64,000 bases of DNA, taken from the NCBI GenBank assembly GCA_963555705.1, contig OY743186.1, forward strand, positions 39,543,241-39,607,240, read 5' to 3'. This DNA comes from Ligustrum vulgare. Its lineage: Eukaryota > Streptophyta > Magnoliopsida > Lamiales > Oleaceae. The position numbers and the translations under genes were made by a program. Positions 30,391-41,780 of the stretch are shown here, piece by piece (position 1 is the stretch's first letter; each line of letters begins with the position of its first letter). A model generated the notes under the pieces. It saw nothing but the letters and a program-made list of their open reading frames with translations, ran no database searches and was not told where the DNA came from.

Positions 30391-32119
30391 ACAGTAATCA
30401 AACTTCGAATAATTGAATTGTATGTATAACCATCCAGAAATTATTAAAGAGTGACTTATTACTTTTAATAGACTAATTTTGCGTATAAGGTCAAACTTAA
30501 TCTAGTGATTCTAGAACTTTCAATTTTGTCTATTCGAATCGCCCTTATTCACTTAATATTTATTATACAATACACACTCTTATGAATGTATCATAATTGG
30601 TAATAAGTGTGTTTGATGTACATTATTTTGCAAAAAAAAAATTGTTTTGAATAGAGATTGATTTGGTATTGTGTGATTGAAAATGAAAAAAATATTTTGA
30701 GTTTATATGTAGAATATTTTAATATTAAAATATGGTTAAAATTGAGTATCGTAGAAAAAATAATTTTTTAATGAATATCAAACAGGGGCTAATTTAAATT
30801 TAAAATTAACAATTAACTTTAAACAAATATTTAGTGAGATTCACAAATTTTAGCAACTTTTATTAAAAATCTATTAAAAAATTGATTTTAGTTTACACCG
30901 AACAAACACTATAAGTGAGTTTCGTGTTTTCTTATTTTAATAAAAATACTACATTTTAATTTATTCATCATTTTCACATTATGTACATATTTTTATAAGA
31001 AGTATTATCCATATATAATCTTTTTAATAACTTCAGTTTTTCCTTTAACAAAATGAAGTACCTCAACTACATTACAATATTATTACTTTCAAAATATTAC
31101 ACATATCATTTATCATATACATAATATGTGCACCACACTTGCTTACTATTCGTGTATAATAATATAAATAAAACATAATAGATGTATATAAATTGCAATC
31201 GATGTCATAGAAGGTATAGTGTTTGAAGATATTTCGTGTACATAGAATGTAGAGAAATGCAGCATCGTATAATATTTAATGTGACTTCAAAATGTATGAT
31301 GCCTTATAAGATTAACCGATTCAAATCAATTATAAATTATATTATAACTATAAAATAAGATTATTTTTATGTTGAATTCAACAAAAAGATTAATTTTTGA
31401 GGTGGTAATAATTTTTGAGTCATATCCCTTACGCGGTAATAAGACTTTAGTTTCAGGAGTTCAAATGGACGAATTACAATTTACAATGTGTCTTTTGGTC
31501 CACTTCTTTGCATCCAATTCTGTACGATACCTAACAAAATCTTATCTTAAATTAAAATAAGCTATCAACATCCATATGACACTAGTAGACCATTTCTCCC
31601 CTTATTATATATATATATATATATATATTAATTAAAAATAGTAGCGGTGATATATAAGGGGTTTCAATTCGATTATCTTAAAAGTTCGATCAAATCGAAT
31701 TGGAAATTGTGAAATGAACCACGCTTTTTGAGAAAAATGAAATTGGATTGAACCAATTTTTATTATGCTTAAAAAATAAATTTCCAAGTTTAGTAATTAT
31801 CGTTTATGTATATTGTTTATAAATAGTGATGTGTCTGACACATTTCGTTAGCCCTTTTTTTTAAAAGTAAAAAATGAAGGACGTTAATTTTTGATCAATC
31901 ACAAAAGCATTAACTTTTCAAAAGAACTGTCAATGAAATATTGTCGCTACATGACCGTTTATAAATAAAATTTACTAACCGGAAGCTAAATTGTTGCGAA
32001 ATTTTCTTATTTCACTTTCATGCTTAATATTGTAAAAAATAGAACTATAAAATAATCTAAATATATATTAATTCATGTAAATTCATATAATTTAAATTAC
32101 ACACCCACCACTTACTCAC
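30391..32119. other. AT-rich intergenic DNA
   Basis: No gene or clear repeat seen apart from an (AT)n tract at about 31606-31628. A 63-codon frame at 31369-31560 has no recognisable features. Confidence 0.5.
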
Positions 32120-32380
32120 GGTGGACAAGTGTTATTGTGGCCACTGTTTATGTGATGCTGACACATATCCAGAAATTTTAAAACACTGGATACGTGTCAG
32201 CATGATCACATCCACGGTAGGTACATTAACACCTGTCTACCCATACATGGAAACGATCACCTACCCATGGTGTAAAGGTATTAATGTGTTCATCGTGAAT
32301 GTAATGTTAATATATGTCCAGAAATTTTAAAATACTGAACACGTGTCATCATCACATTCATGTTGTCCAACCCTCTACTA
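32120..32380. repeat. Two adjacent fold-back (MITE-like) repeats upstream of the NAC gene
   Basis: Unit 1 has GCTGACACATATCCAG (32157-32172) against CTGGATACGTGTCAGC (32186-32201), 15 of 16 pairs, and the pairing continues outward through ATGTGAT/ATCACAT and GGTGGACAAGTGTTA/TAACACCTGTCTACC to about 32120-32243. Unit 2 (about 32295-32376) has the same spacer AGAAATTTTAAAA and weaker arms. ACGTGTC (ABRE/G-box-like) cores occur in the right arms, at 32192-32198 and around 32341-32347. These could act as promoter-proximal elements for the NAC gene 500-750 bp downstream; that is inference. Confidence 0.75.
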
Positions 32381-32742
32381 ACTAGTTCACTTGTTAAAAT
32401 GAATAATGCTATTTATCTCAAGTAGAGATTGATTATACTTGAGTTGACACACATTTATTGAAGAATGAGGAGGTATCCACGTGTACATGTATAAATCACC
32501 TCCTCATTTTTCAATTAAAAAGTGCCAATTGGGTAGAGATTAATATTAAAGTTGAGATAATTATAGCATTATTCTTTTAAAATAGAGGAGTCTGACTTGT
32601 TCAATTTCATATAATTAAGGATTATATCATGTTTGCAGAAAAAAGATAATTGGACAAGAATCTTAATTTTCCATGCTCAGCCGCGTGAGACTTTCCATCT
32701 CGTCCTTCTCAGATTTTCCACTTTCACTCGGCTGCTCCCACC

Positions 32743-32759
32743 ACCCCCCCCCCCCCCCC
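32743..32759. repeat. Poly-C tract in the NAC promoter
   Basis: About 17 consecutive C residues some 120 bp upstream of the NAC start codon, followed by a (TA)n tract at about 32788-32808. Both are prone to length variation. Confidence 0.95.
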
Positions 32760-32808
32760 GGCACACACAATCAGATGTATATGCATCTATATATATATAT
32801 ATATATAT

Positions 32809-32820
32809 AGATATAAATAG
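32809..32820 (+). promoter_or_regulatory. Probable TATA box of the NAC gene
   Basis: AGATATAAATAG lies about 60 bp before the ATG at 32877, consistent with a leader of about 30 nt. The adjacent (TA)n makes the exact element uncertain. Confidence 0.5.
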
Positions 32821-32876
32821 ATATAGCTATCCAACCCACAAGAATTGTGTAACGAAGTCTCAAAACAGAAGAAAAA

Positions 32877-33809
32877 ATGGAGGAAATTCCAACAGGGTTT
32901 CGGTTTTACCCAACAGAAGAAGAGTTGGTTTCCTTCTATCTACACAACAAGCTCGAAGAGACGAGACAAGACATAAATGGCGTTATTCCCCTCATCAACG
33001 TTTATCAGCTCGAGCCATGGCACCTCCCAAGTACGAACTATTCTTTAATTTTTATTACTATTCTGTCACATCCTCTCTAAGGGTTTTGTTTTGGTCTTCC
33101 AATGCAGAACATTCGGGAGAGGTGTGCCGAGGAGACAGCGAGCAATGGTTTTTCTTTGTCCCAAGCCAGGAAAGAGAAATACGAGGAGGGAGGCCAAGTC
33201 GAACCACGGCGTCCGGATACTGGAAAGCCACCGGTTCACCGAGTTATGTTTACTCATCTGATAGTAAAGTGATTGGAGTTAAGAAAAGCATGGTGTTCTA
33301 CAAAGGGAAAGCTCCCACAGGAAGAAAAACAAAATGGAAAATGAACGAGTATAGAGCCATTAAGGAAGATTTCCCTGCTTCTATTCCCAAGGTGCACATA
33401 TATAAAGTTAATTAACTCAGGATTCACATTTTTTGCGATCTTGTATGTACTCAGGATTCGGTACACTGAAAACTAATCCAAACCCATATGTTTCTATTTT
33501 CCAGGAATTCTGACCCTTTTTTATGATTTTCAGTTGAGGCATGAATTGAGTCTATGTCGGCTTTACGTGGTGTCAGGAAGTTCTCGAGCATTTGATCGAC
33601 GCCCGACCGGGCCGGCGCCGCCGCCGCCACCACCAAGGGAGGCGATGATCAGTCAAGAAAATGAAAGTCTAGGTGGTGAAACTTCTGAAATTGCAAGAAC
33701 ATTGTGGGCATCAGAATGTTCAATGTCAGGAGAAATTAGTCATGCAGGATGCCCCAGTTTGGAGATGACTGATGGTTTAGAAAATCTAATTAAGTGGGAC
33801 AAAGTGTAG
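32877..33809 (+). CDS. NAC090-like: NAC transcription factor, NAC090-like, three exons
   Basis: join(32877..33030, 33108..33391, 33534..33809), 237 aa, with both introns GT-AG and phases consistent. Subdomain A is [16 protein letters not shown] (residues 7-22). After exon 1 ends in LEPWHLP, exon 2 carries [11 protein letters not shown] (65-75), [10 protein letters not shown] (87-96), VIGVKK (106-111) and [13 protein letters not shown] (123-135). Exon 3 gives [12 protein letters not shown], the subdomain E end, then [10 protein letters not shown], a Pro run and an acidic, Ser-rich tail. The spacing and the VPxQERE and FDRRPTG motifs match the Arabidopsis NAC090 group, nuclear DNA-binding regulators linked to senescence and salicylate signalling. 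No lesion seen. The three-exon structure is usual for NAC genes. The Pro run PAPPPPPPR is compositionally variable. This is the only confident host gene here. Confidence 0.95.
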
Positions 33810-34317
33810 GGTTCTTGATTAATTAAAATGAGGAGTTAGGGCACGTTATATCTTGACTTATTTTCCAAAACGATTAACCGACAAAACTGAAATATTTCTT
33901 GTAATATAAATAGTCATGGGATGTAAAATAAATGAAATAGCTTTTAATAGTGAAGCTATATTTATTGTAATTTTTCTTGTAGTATATACAATTTTATCAA
34001 ATTAATTATATAAACGTTATGAAATTTTAAAAAATGTGTGTTTGTACGATGTTTTTGATAAGTTGTATGAACAAGTACTGTTAGAAAATGTTGAGAATGT
34101 TGTAAATATTATATTATATTAATGAATGACAGTTGTACCTCTGAAACCCTAGGTATTATTACCTTGTATATCTCTTATTCCCCTTATATATATATATATG
34201 AGAGCTTTTGTTTATAATAATACACACAAGTTTATTAATATCTTTAATCTGACTTCAATTGCAATTCCAATTCCAGATTTGCGATTTCAGAGGATGGTAA
34301 TCTTTTGGCTTTCCATA

Positions 34318-34435
34318 TCTTGTTGAAAAAATTTCTGGTACACCATGTATATCGATCATTCAGTACTCCATCCATATAATTTTCGACATGTAGCGAGTGA
34401 GATATATAAATTAAAATAATTAATAATTTCATTTT
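34318..34435 (+). repeat. Inverted-repeat arm (pairs with 36604-36720)
   Basis: TGTTGAAAAAATTTCTGGTACAC onward, including TTTTCGACATGTAGCGAGTG, is found inverted at 36604-36720 with moderate divergence. The arms enclose about 2.2 kb and may be the termini of an old DNA transposon. Confidence 0.7.
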
Positions 34436-36603
34436 TTTTCTATCTTTTCCGTTTGTGAATTTCCGGCCAATATTTTTACCATTCCTTCATTTTTCAATTC
34501 CACGTGTGCCGCTAATAATTTTTTTTTCTCATTTTTGTTCCACGGGAACCCACTTTTCATGATTTCTCATCCTTTTCTTTTCTTTTTTAATTTCTTTTAT
34601 TGTGTTGTTATACAAATAAAACTCATTGTTTATAAAGTTTAAGAATATCATGCATCCTCCACATTGAGAAAAAGAAAAAAACTAAATGAATTTAGCTAAC
34701 CAGATGCGCATTTAACGTCGCCATTAAGTCGAGCGAAGTAGTCATTTTTTAAATCCTTTTAATTTTTACAACTTTAGGTTTCGATAAACTATTTGGTCAT
34801 TTTGAAATTAATTTTATCAATTTACTCAATTTGCTCATTTATCTATTTTTAATTTTATAAATTTAAAACAACATCAATTTGTAAAATATATACTACAGAC
34901 TTTAACAATTAGTTCATTGAATTCTATAAAAAATAAAAATATAATGTGGGTTGAAAGTGAAAGAAAATGGTATAAAAAATTTGAAAAATTAAAGTTGTCT
35001 AATTTTGATTGAAATAACAATTAGATCACAATTAATTAGATTAAACTTTACTGTTTTCAATAATGTTATTAATTAGATGAATTTAGCTATCGTAGTTTTG
35101 TTAGAACAGTAAAGTATAGACAGACGTATGTGATGTCTTGTTATAAATAGAATGAAACTGACCGTCAGAGATTTATCTGGACTGAAAGCGTGAAGTTTTG
35201 TTTAGTGTAGATCCAGATGAATCTTGTTATCCCAGATCCGTCTGGATTATAGATCGTGAACAGAACAGTTTAAGCGATGCAGAATTATAAAGTGATTTGA
35301 ACACAATATTTGAGCTTAACGTGAGAAAAATCCTAACAGGGAAAATCCATGTGCCCGCACCTTGTGGACAAAAATCAATCACAAATAAGAAAATAGATTA
35401 CACGGTTCAATCTAAGTTACATGATAAATTTACGCATAAATCTATCAAACACCCAAGAAATAAATCACTTCCTGATTCTTTTATGGCATGTAATATGAGC
35501 TGGCGTCCCACCACTCTTCGGTAGCTTTTTTTTGACACTGCAACTTTCTTCAGCAACCTCGAACTCCCGTTCGAACACGATCCAAACCTCACGTTTGATC
35601 TTTAGGCTGAAAGTCTTTTCTTCTTGTAGTGATTGATAAACTCCTCCCGAAGAACCACAATTTGTAGTTTACTAATCGATTTTTGACATGAATGAATAAG
35701 CTCTATATCTCTAGAATATTCATGCACATCGAGAAGTCACACGATGAAGAAGCCGTATATGTATTCAACACAACACTAATTTTCGGCTTCTGTGACTTCT
35801 TGAGGAAAGTCGTCTCAGTCTCGCTTAATTAAGTGCAATCGGATTGCTTGTCCATCAAGAATCCTAGTTGCACAAAATCTCTATTACCTGTAATTAAATC
35901 AAGGATAATTAGAGATAAGGTAAAATAATCATAAATTAAAGAATCTTACCATAAGTGAAGATAAGGTAAGATAATCATAAATTCAACAATCTTACAATAG
36001 AATCAAACTTGGATACCAAGAATAGGATCATGATCTTCGCCCATCAAGATACTCGACCAATCAAAATATTCTTAACTCTTGAATCCTTATCAAGAGTGAT
36101 AAGTGATCGGATTTTAGGGCAAGTAAAATATTATCACAATATTTCTTGATCCTTATCATAAAAGATAAGTAACAAACATTATCTCCAATATTAAATGATT
36201 ATCACAAACATATAAGAGATAACAACAATATTACGTCCAAGAAATAATTAAGTAATAAATTACTAAATACACGTATTTAGTAATTAAATTAAATTTACTT
36301 AAATTACAAACTTGTAGAAAAATAGAAAATGCCAACTTAAATAAGTTAACAAAATTAAAATAATTGTCAAACAATCGATTGAATGGTTGAAAATGAAAAT
36401 CGAAAGTGTTTCTTTTTTTAGAATATGTGGTTGAAAATGAATATTGAAAAAATATATATATTTTTGAAAAATCAATTTTATACGAATAAATGATAAAGTC
36501 CATGTGTTGTGAGTTAATCCCCATTTATAAATTGAGATGTATATATAATTTTTTTGTATATAAAACTAAATATATTTTTAATATATATTCAATAAAAGAT
36601 AGA

Positions 36604-36720
36604 TGAAAATGAAATTCTTACTTGTTTTAATTTATATATATGTCACACTCGCTACATGTCGAAAATTGTATGGATGTCGTACCGAGTGTTCGGTACACAT
36701 GGTGTACTAGAAATTTTTTC
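36604..36720 (-). repeat. Inverted-repeat arm (pairs with 34318-34435)
   Basis: Complement of the arm at 34318-34435. It contains CACTCGCTACATGTCGAAAA and GGTGTACTAGAAATTTTTTC. Confidence 0.7.
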
Positions 36721-36886
36721 CTTGTTGCTTTTCAATTCAATTTGGAACCAATTGTTGTCCAAGTTTAATTGACTCCAAATCGAACTGTTCAAATTGATTT
36801 CGAAATTTGAATTTGAACAGAATTTTCTTGGACGACAATGTTATTTTATATTAATTTTCTTATACATAATTTTTTTGAATTTGAAC

Positions 36887-38528
36887 AGTGTTAGCCGAAG
36901 AGTAAATAACCAAGAGGGGGTGAATTAGTTTATAAAACTTTTTCAATAAATAATCTTAAACTTAAAAATCAATAGGTAAAAGTATGAACACTTAATGTTG
37001 TAAGTAACTTAACTATCTATGTAGTGTGCTATAAATGTGTAAACTTGATTGATAAATCAAATATAGTACTTAGAGATAAAGTTGCACACTATAAATTGAA
37101 GGAATAAAGTAAGTGCAATGTAAGTAAGTAAAAGGGATAAGAGGATGCAAACGTGATTTATAGAGGTTCAATCAACCAACGTGATATACGTTCTCTGATA
37201 CGAGCTTTCCGTCACGAGCAAAGTCAAATCTACTATATTGGTAACTTACAATATAGAGTACCAAATCTTTAAGTGACTTTTAGCAAGGGGCACTTACCCT
37301 TAGGTGACTTATAACAAGGAGCACTTATCCTTAAGTGACTTACAATAAGGAGCACTTATCATTACGTGACTTACAATAAGGAGCACCTACCCTTAACCAA
37401 CAATAGAGTTTTCACAAGGCTCTCAAAACCACAAGATATAATGAATTGAAGTAACTCTCTTGACAAATGATATACTCAAATTAAGTACCGAGAGAGTTAT
37501 GCTAACACTCTAATAGATAGCAATGAATTAAGCTCGAGTGTTAGAGAAAAACTTTGATGCAAATGATAATGAAAAGTTCAATGCAATCAAGCAAAGTTTT
37601 TCAAATAATCTCTTATTAAATTATTGAATCAAATTAAGTACCAAGAGATGCTACACTTGAATAATTAACAATAAGTTAAGCTCAAAGTGTTTAGGTAATG
37701 GAACTATGATAAATCAAGTGATAATGAAGAGTATAGTATAAATAATCAAAGTTATTCAATTGAAACTTTCTCTTCAAATATTTAAAACAAGTTTAGAACA
37801 AAAAGAGACTTACACTTCAATTCCAATATAATGTGAAGATGTTGAAGAAGTTTAAACATTCTTTCAAAAACTTTGATGAATTTGATAAAATAAAGTTTAG
37901 ATCAATCTAAATTTTATAATAATAATAGATGAATATAAACCAATTAAGACAATGAATTTTCACAAGTTTCTCTAAAATCTTTTCTATGTTGTTAAAAAAG
38001 AATGCAAGAGAAAATGCTTATTTATAGGTGAAAAACAAGCCCTCAGCAACTTTCGGTTGACCAATTCTGGAGTTTCGGTCGACCAAAATATGCATATAGC
38101 TGTTACACTTTTTCAACCGTTGGACTTTCGGTTGATCTAGTTTCGGTTGACCAAACTTTCAGTTGACCAAAATGACAGGATTTTGGAAATTACATTTTAC
38201 ATCAAAATATTTATTTTTCAAAATCTAATTCATTTTATGGGTTAAAAATATTTTTATGCAAGTGATGAAATTTTCAAGTAACTAAATGTCTTGATGGATA
38301 AAAATCATTTTCGAGCTCGTTGTAATTCATCGCTAAAGATTGAGAGTGTATACCTTTACATAGGTTAAATCAAGTCTTGAACTTGAATTCTAATCTTGTA
38401 TGCTTGAATTCTTGATCTTCATTTCATGCTTTTCAACTTCAATTTTGATCTTGAATATCTCCAATTCTTTCATGATCTTATTTGCGTCTCATGTGCTTGA
38501 TCATATGATTTATATCTTTGAGAGACGA
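36887..38528 (+). mobile_element. LTR-like sequence (Copia/Sirevirus-like), incomplete
   Basis: It opens with TGTTAGCCGAAGAGTAAATA and AACCAAGAGGGGGTGAATTAG, a common LTR start in plant Copia elements. It has TTTCGGTTGACC/GGTCGACC motifs at 38050-38170, also usual in such LTRs. No PBS or internal domain follows, since a gypsy LTR begins at 38529, so it is a solo or truncated LTR. A short tandem repeat is inside. Confidence 0.5.
37265..37395. repeat. Four-unit ~34-bp tandem repeat
   Basis: Units of AAGTGACTTACAATAAGGAGCACTTATCC type at about 37270, 37309, 37343 and 37366-37395, with small differences. Confidence 0.85.
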
Positions 38529-39123
38529 TGATGTGTTCCGGACCCTCAATAATCGTTGTCATAGCAGGCTTGACGGAAAAATCTACAATTCAAGCCAAAT
38601 TGGAGCAAAAACGAGGCAAAAATGATCAATTTTGGTATTTACGGCCGTAATTGAGGAGCGGATCAAATTCCGCAGGATCTTGATTATTTTATTTCCTTTT
38701 TCCAATTTTAGTTATTTTAGTTTAATTAGGATTCTATTTTGAGTCAATTAGCGGATAGGTTTATTTTGCTTATTTATATTGTATTTCCATACATTGTAAT
38801 TCAAACTTTGAATTTTAATAAAAGAGATTGAATGTTTTTTAATTGTTTAATGTGTAGATTCACATTACAAATCCGAACTTATCAAGATTGATTATCTTGT
38901 GATGTTCATCCAAAATTTATCAAATATTCACGAGAGTATTTGTAGCGTTCAAAACTAGAGACTTATCAAGGAGATTGGGCAATTCCTTATGGCGTTTCAA
39001 AATTCGTGGTTCTTTATTCCTCATCGTCGAGCCATCGCATCGTGAATATCGGGTCATGATTCATCCATCCACAACCTGAGTTCGGAACTTTTAGGCGTTT
39101 CTTCCGCACTTCGAATCTCATCA
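38529..39123 (+). repeat. 5' LTR of a truncated Ty3/gypsy element, with PBS
   Basis: 595 bp, TGATGTGTTCC...CTCATCA, followed directly by TCTGGTATCAGAGCTGG, a Met-tRNA primer-binding site. The start (AGGCTTGACGG) and the TTACGGCCGTAA palindrome at about 38638 link it to the LTR at 54120-54978 (- strand) and more distantly to the chromovirus LTRs at 45733 and 51603. Confidence 0.8.
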
Positions 39124-39615
39124 TCTGGTATCAGAGCTGGACTCTGAATTCAGGTTTTTCTATCCAGTTTGATTTTTGTGTTTATCATCGAGTCTCATAA
39201 AAATCATCCATATCTTGTTGAGTGTTTTGTTTTCAGTTTTTTTTTTTCCGTTCTTCTTGTTCTTGAGTTTGTTGAGTCTTTAATCCAGAAAATCGTTCCA
39301 ACAAAATTCAAAAGTGTTTATTTTATTTAATTCTTATCCAAATCCTGTGTCGTTTGTTTTGTTACGTTCGTGTCGAATTTTTGAATTTTTATATAAAAAA
39401 AATTATTTTTTTAATTTAATTTTTTCCCTAAAATTTATCCGTTATTCAAAAAAAAAAAAAAAAAAAAGAGCCGTTCCCAAAATTCAAGAACCACTTTCTT
39501 GAATTTCCTTAAATTCTTGATATTCGTTTCCTTTCAAGTCAGCAATAAAATTCGTTCCTACTATTTGATGTCTAAATCCTCTTCGTTCTTGAATTTTTGA
39601 AAAGCCACATAAGGA

Positions 39616-40374
39616 ATGGATTATGATCCGAGCTCTTTATTCCAAACTAGATGTTATGTGGATCATAAGGGGTGCAATTTGGCGATTGATGGAAAGTGCT
39701 TTACTAATTTCGTTAGTAGCACCGTGGTTGAAAAATTAGGATTGCCCCTAGAACCACACTATAAACCTTATAGGATGACGTGGATGAGAGAGTTTGGGAA
39801 TTTCAAAGTAACCAAACAAGTTCTAGTGCCTATCACCCGGGGAAGGTATAGTGAGGATGTATGGTGTGATGTAGTGCCATTGAAATCTTATCATATTTTA
39901 TTTGGAAAACCTTGGAGGCTAAGGAGGGAGGCTATTTATGATAAGAGTATGCACTTATACAACTTCCTTAAGAAAGGGAAAACATGCGCACTATATGGAT
40001 TAACATTAGAGGAAGCACTAGAAGATTCACGGAGAGTAAGGAAAGAGAGTGAAAAGTGGTGTAATATGAGGCATCGTGGGGATAAGGATATTGATAAGAA
40101 GGAGGGAGAGTTGAAATTAAAAACAAATAAACAAACTCCAAAATTTGATGAGGAGAAGGTGGAGTTGGGTAGCGAGGAAATGATTAAGAATGAAATTGTT
40201 GATAATGAGGGGAATAAATTAGAAGTTGGGGTAGAAGTTCAAAATCTGGGTTTTGAATTGGTAGATCCACATTTCGATAGTGATGAGGTAGTGTGCGAAC
40301 ATGGTGATACGAATGTGGGGGGTAGAAGATGTTTAATTTATATATTATTGTTATTAAGAATTTTTTACCTTTAA
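39616..40374 (+). pseudogene. Ty3/gypsy protease-region fragment
   Basis: The ORF encodes a retropepsin-like segment: LAIDGKCFTNFVSSTVVEKL (active-site D-G in an altered DxG context), then GLPLEPHYKPYRMTWM, and WCDVVPLKSYHILFGKPW, the usual ILLGRPW region. It is collinear with the chromovirus protease at 49566-50060. It starts only about 490 bp after the PBS, so most of gag is missing. After about 40100 it becomes a charged linker and ends without RT. The active-site change (expected D-T/S/G-G) suggests inactivity. It looks like a deletion derivative of a chromovirus. Confidence 0.75.
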
Positions 40375-40379
40375 ATTAA

Positions 40380-40690
40380 TAGTTCATTACGTTGTTACTC
40401 CTGAAGTATGACAACTATATAATTAATATTCCAGAGGAATATTAATCATAAATTTGTCCATTACAAATTTATTGATATTATTGATTTATTATGTTGTTAT
40501 TCATGAAGTAGCACAACAGTATATTAATGTTCTAGAATAATATTAATCATAAATCTATCTATTACAAATATTTGTTGTTACTCATGAAGTAGCATTAATT
40601 ATAATTCAGAAGAATAATTTGTTGTTGCTCTTGAAATAGCACAATAGATAATCAATATTCCAATAGAATATTGCACAATTAGAAAGTTTG
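40380..40690. repeat. Imperfect repeats with GTTGTTACTCATGAAGTAGCA
   Basis: GTTGTTACTCCTGAAGTA, GTTGTTATTCATGAAGTAGC, GTTGTTACTCATGAAGTAGC and GTTGTTGCTCTTGAAATAGC occur at about 40391, 40493, 40572 and 40621, each followed by AATATT-rich sequence. Probably part of a decayed LTR. Confidence 0.7.
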
Positions 40691-41329
40691 CTTTACACAG
40701 TTATTTAGTTCCTAAATTAGCATTTTAATTGACAAATTGAGCGAATTTCTACTTGTAAATTGTGTTTATCTTGTACAATCAGGTACAACATCAATTGGAA
40801 TGAAAATGGACAAGATCGAAGATCAATTGAGCTAAAAGAAGAGCAAATTTCATGTTTAGGGACCTAATTGAAAGAAATCAAAAGTATGGGGACTCAATTG
40901 CAACATCTCAAAAAGATGGAGGACCTGTTTTGCAAATATTTCAAGAGTATATTTGTAACAAAATTCAAAATTCGAGGACTAAATTGAAGATGACAAGAAG
41001 TGGAGGGACCTGCCTGCAAAATAAATGAAAGTGGACGTGTGGACTTTAACCACGCGACCGCGCGGTTATATTGACTGCGCGGCCGCATGATCGCATATCA
41101 GATGGACAGACTCCATTTTCGCTGGTCTGACGACCTCGTCGATTTGGCCTGCGCAGTCGCGCAGGCCATATTCGGCCCAAACCGGAATTCAATTTCTGAT
41201 TTTATTATTTCTTATCTCAGGGCGTGTTTAGCTCTTTTTGGACGCGTTTTTGGGGATATTTTAAGTCAGATTTTGGAAATATAAATACTCTCACTTCTCA
41301 TGGTCCTCTCTCTAAAACCCTCTGGTTGT
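40691..41329. other. LTR-like GC-rich stretch, unassigned
   Basis: It contains TTTAGGGACCTAATTG and GGGGACTCAATTGCAAC words, then CGCGACCGCGCGGTTATATTG and GCGCGGCCGCATG around 41053-41090, and a TATA-like AAATATAAATACTCTC at 41277. This resembles a plant LTR promoter region, but I cannot define the ends. Confidence 0.35.
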
Positions 41330-41541
41330 AGAGTCGTGAGGTTGAAGTCCCATATTAGGGTTTTGGTGGAGGCTCAAGGCGGCTGACGGTAACCACCTTG
41401 GGCGGCGAGAGTCTCTTTTTCCTGTTATATTTCCATCACTTTATTTTCTCTTTTTTCTTCTCTCTTTTCTCTAAACCTAAACGCTTTCTTATTAACAAAA
41501 AAAAAAATCCCAGAAATATTTTGTTTAAACAGTTTTTTGCC

Positions 41542-41780
41542 ATGCATGAACCGGATCTGGCTGTGCTCTGTGCTGAACTATGTCTTACAAATGATGATGG
41601 ACCCATTCATCTGGTCCAGCAACAGAATGTGTCGGAGGGCATTTCCAGGCTTGATCGAAGTCTGTTCGAGAAGGTCTTGGGGGCTAAGACAGTGAATCGA
41701 GATGCCTTTATTAGCGTTCTTCGCTCGATCTGGAGTATCGAATTTCCCTTCTTGGTGGACAAACAAGAAGGTTTTAATGT
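41542..41780 (+). pseudogene. LINE ORF1 N-terminal part (DUF4283 type)
   Basis: From ATG 41542 the frame has the acidic lead and LFEKVLGAKTVNRDAFISVL and RSIWSIEFPFLVDKQEGF, the start of the ORF1 nucleic-acid-binding protein of plant L1 LINEs. Coding breaks at 41781, where the inserted LTR begins; the codons after that belong to the LTR. Confidence 0.75.

Larger units (their letters stand above)
33810..36886. other. NAC 3' flank and AT-rich intergenic DNA
   Basis: AATAAA-like signals occur near 33928 after the NAC stop. A long-range inverted repeat joins 34318-34435 and 36604-36720 (listed separately). 35100-35900 has more balanced composition, with an LTR-like look (CCCGCACCTTGTGGACAAAAATC) but no ends I can define. 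36500-36590 is an inverted copy of about 7140-7220 in the Helitron-like repeat. No convincing gene. Confidence 0.45.

Noticed and set aside
32633..33415. 260-codon ORF reading through the NAC promoter and intron 1
   Set aside because: It begins in promoter sequence, runs through poly-C and (TA)n, and enters exon 2 only because intron 1 has no stop in that frame. The three-exon model restores the NAC domain.
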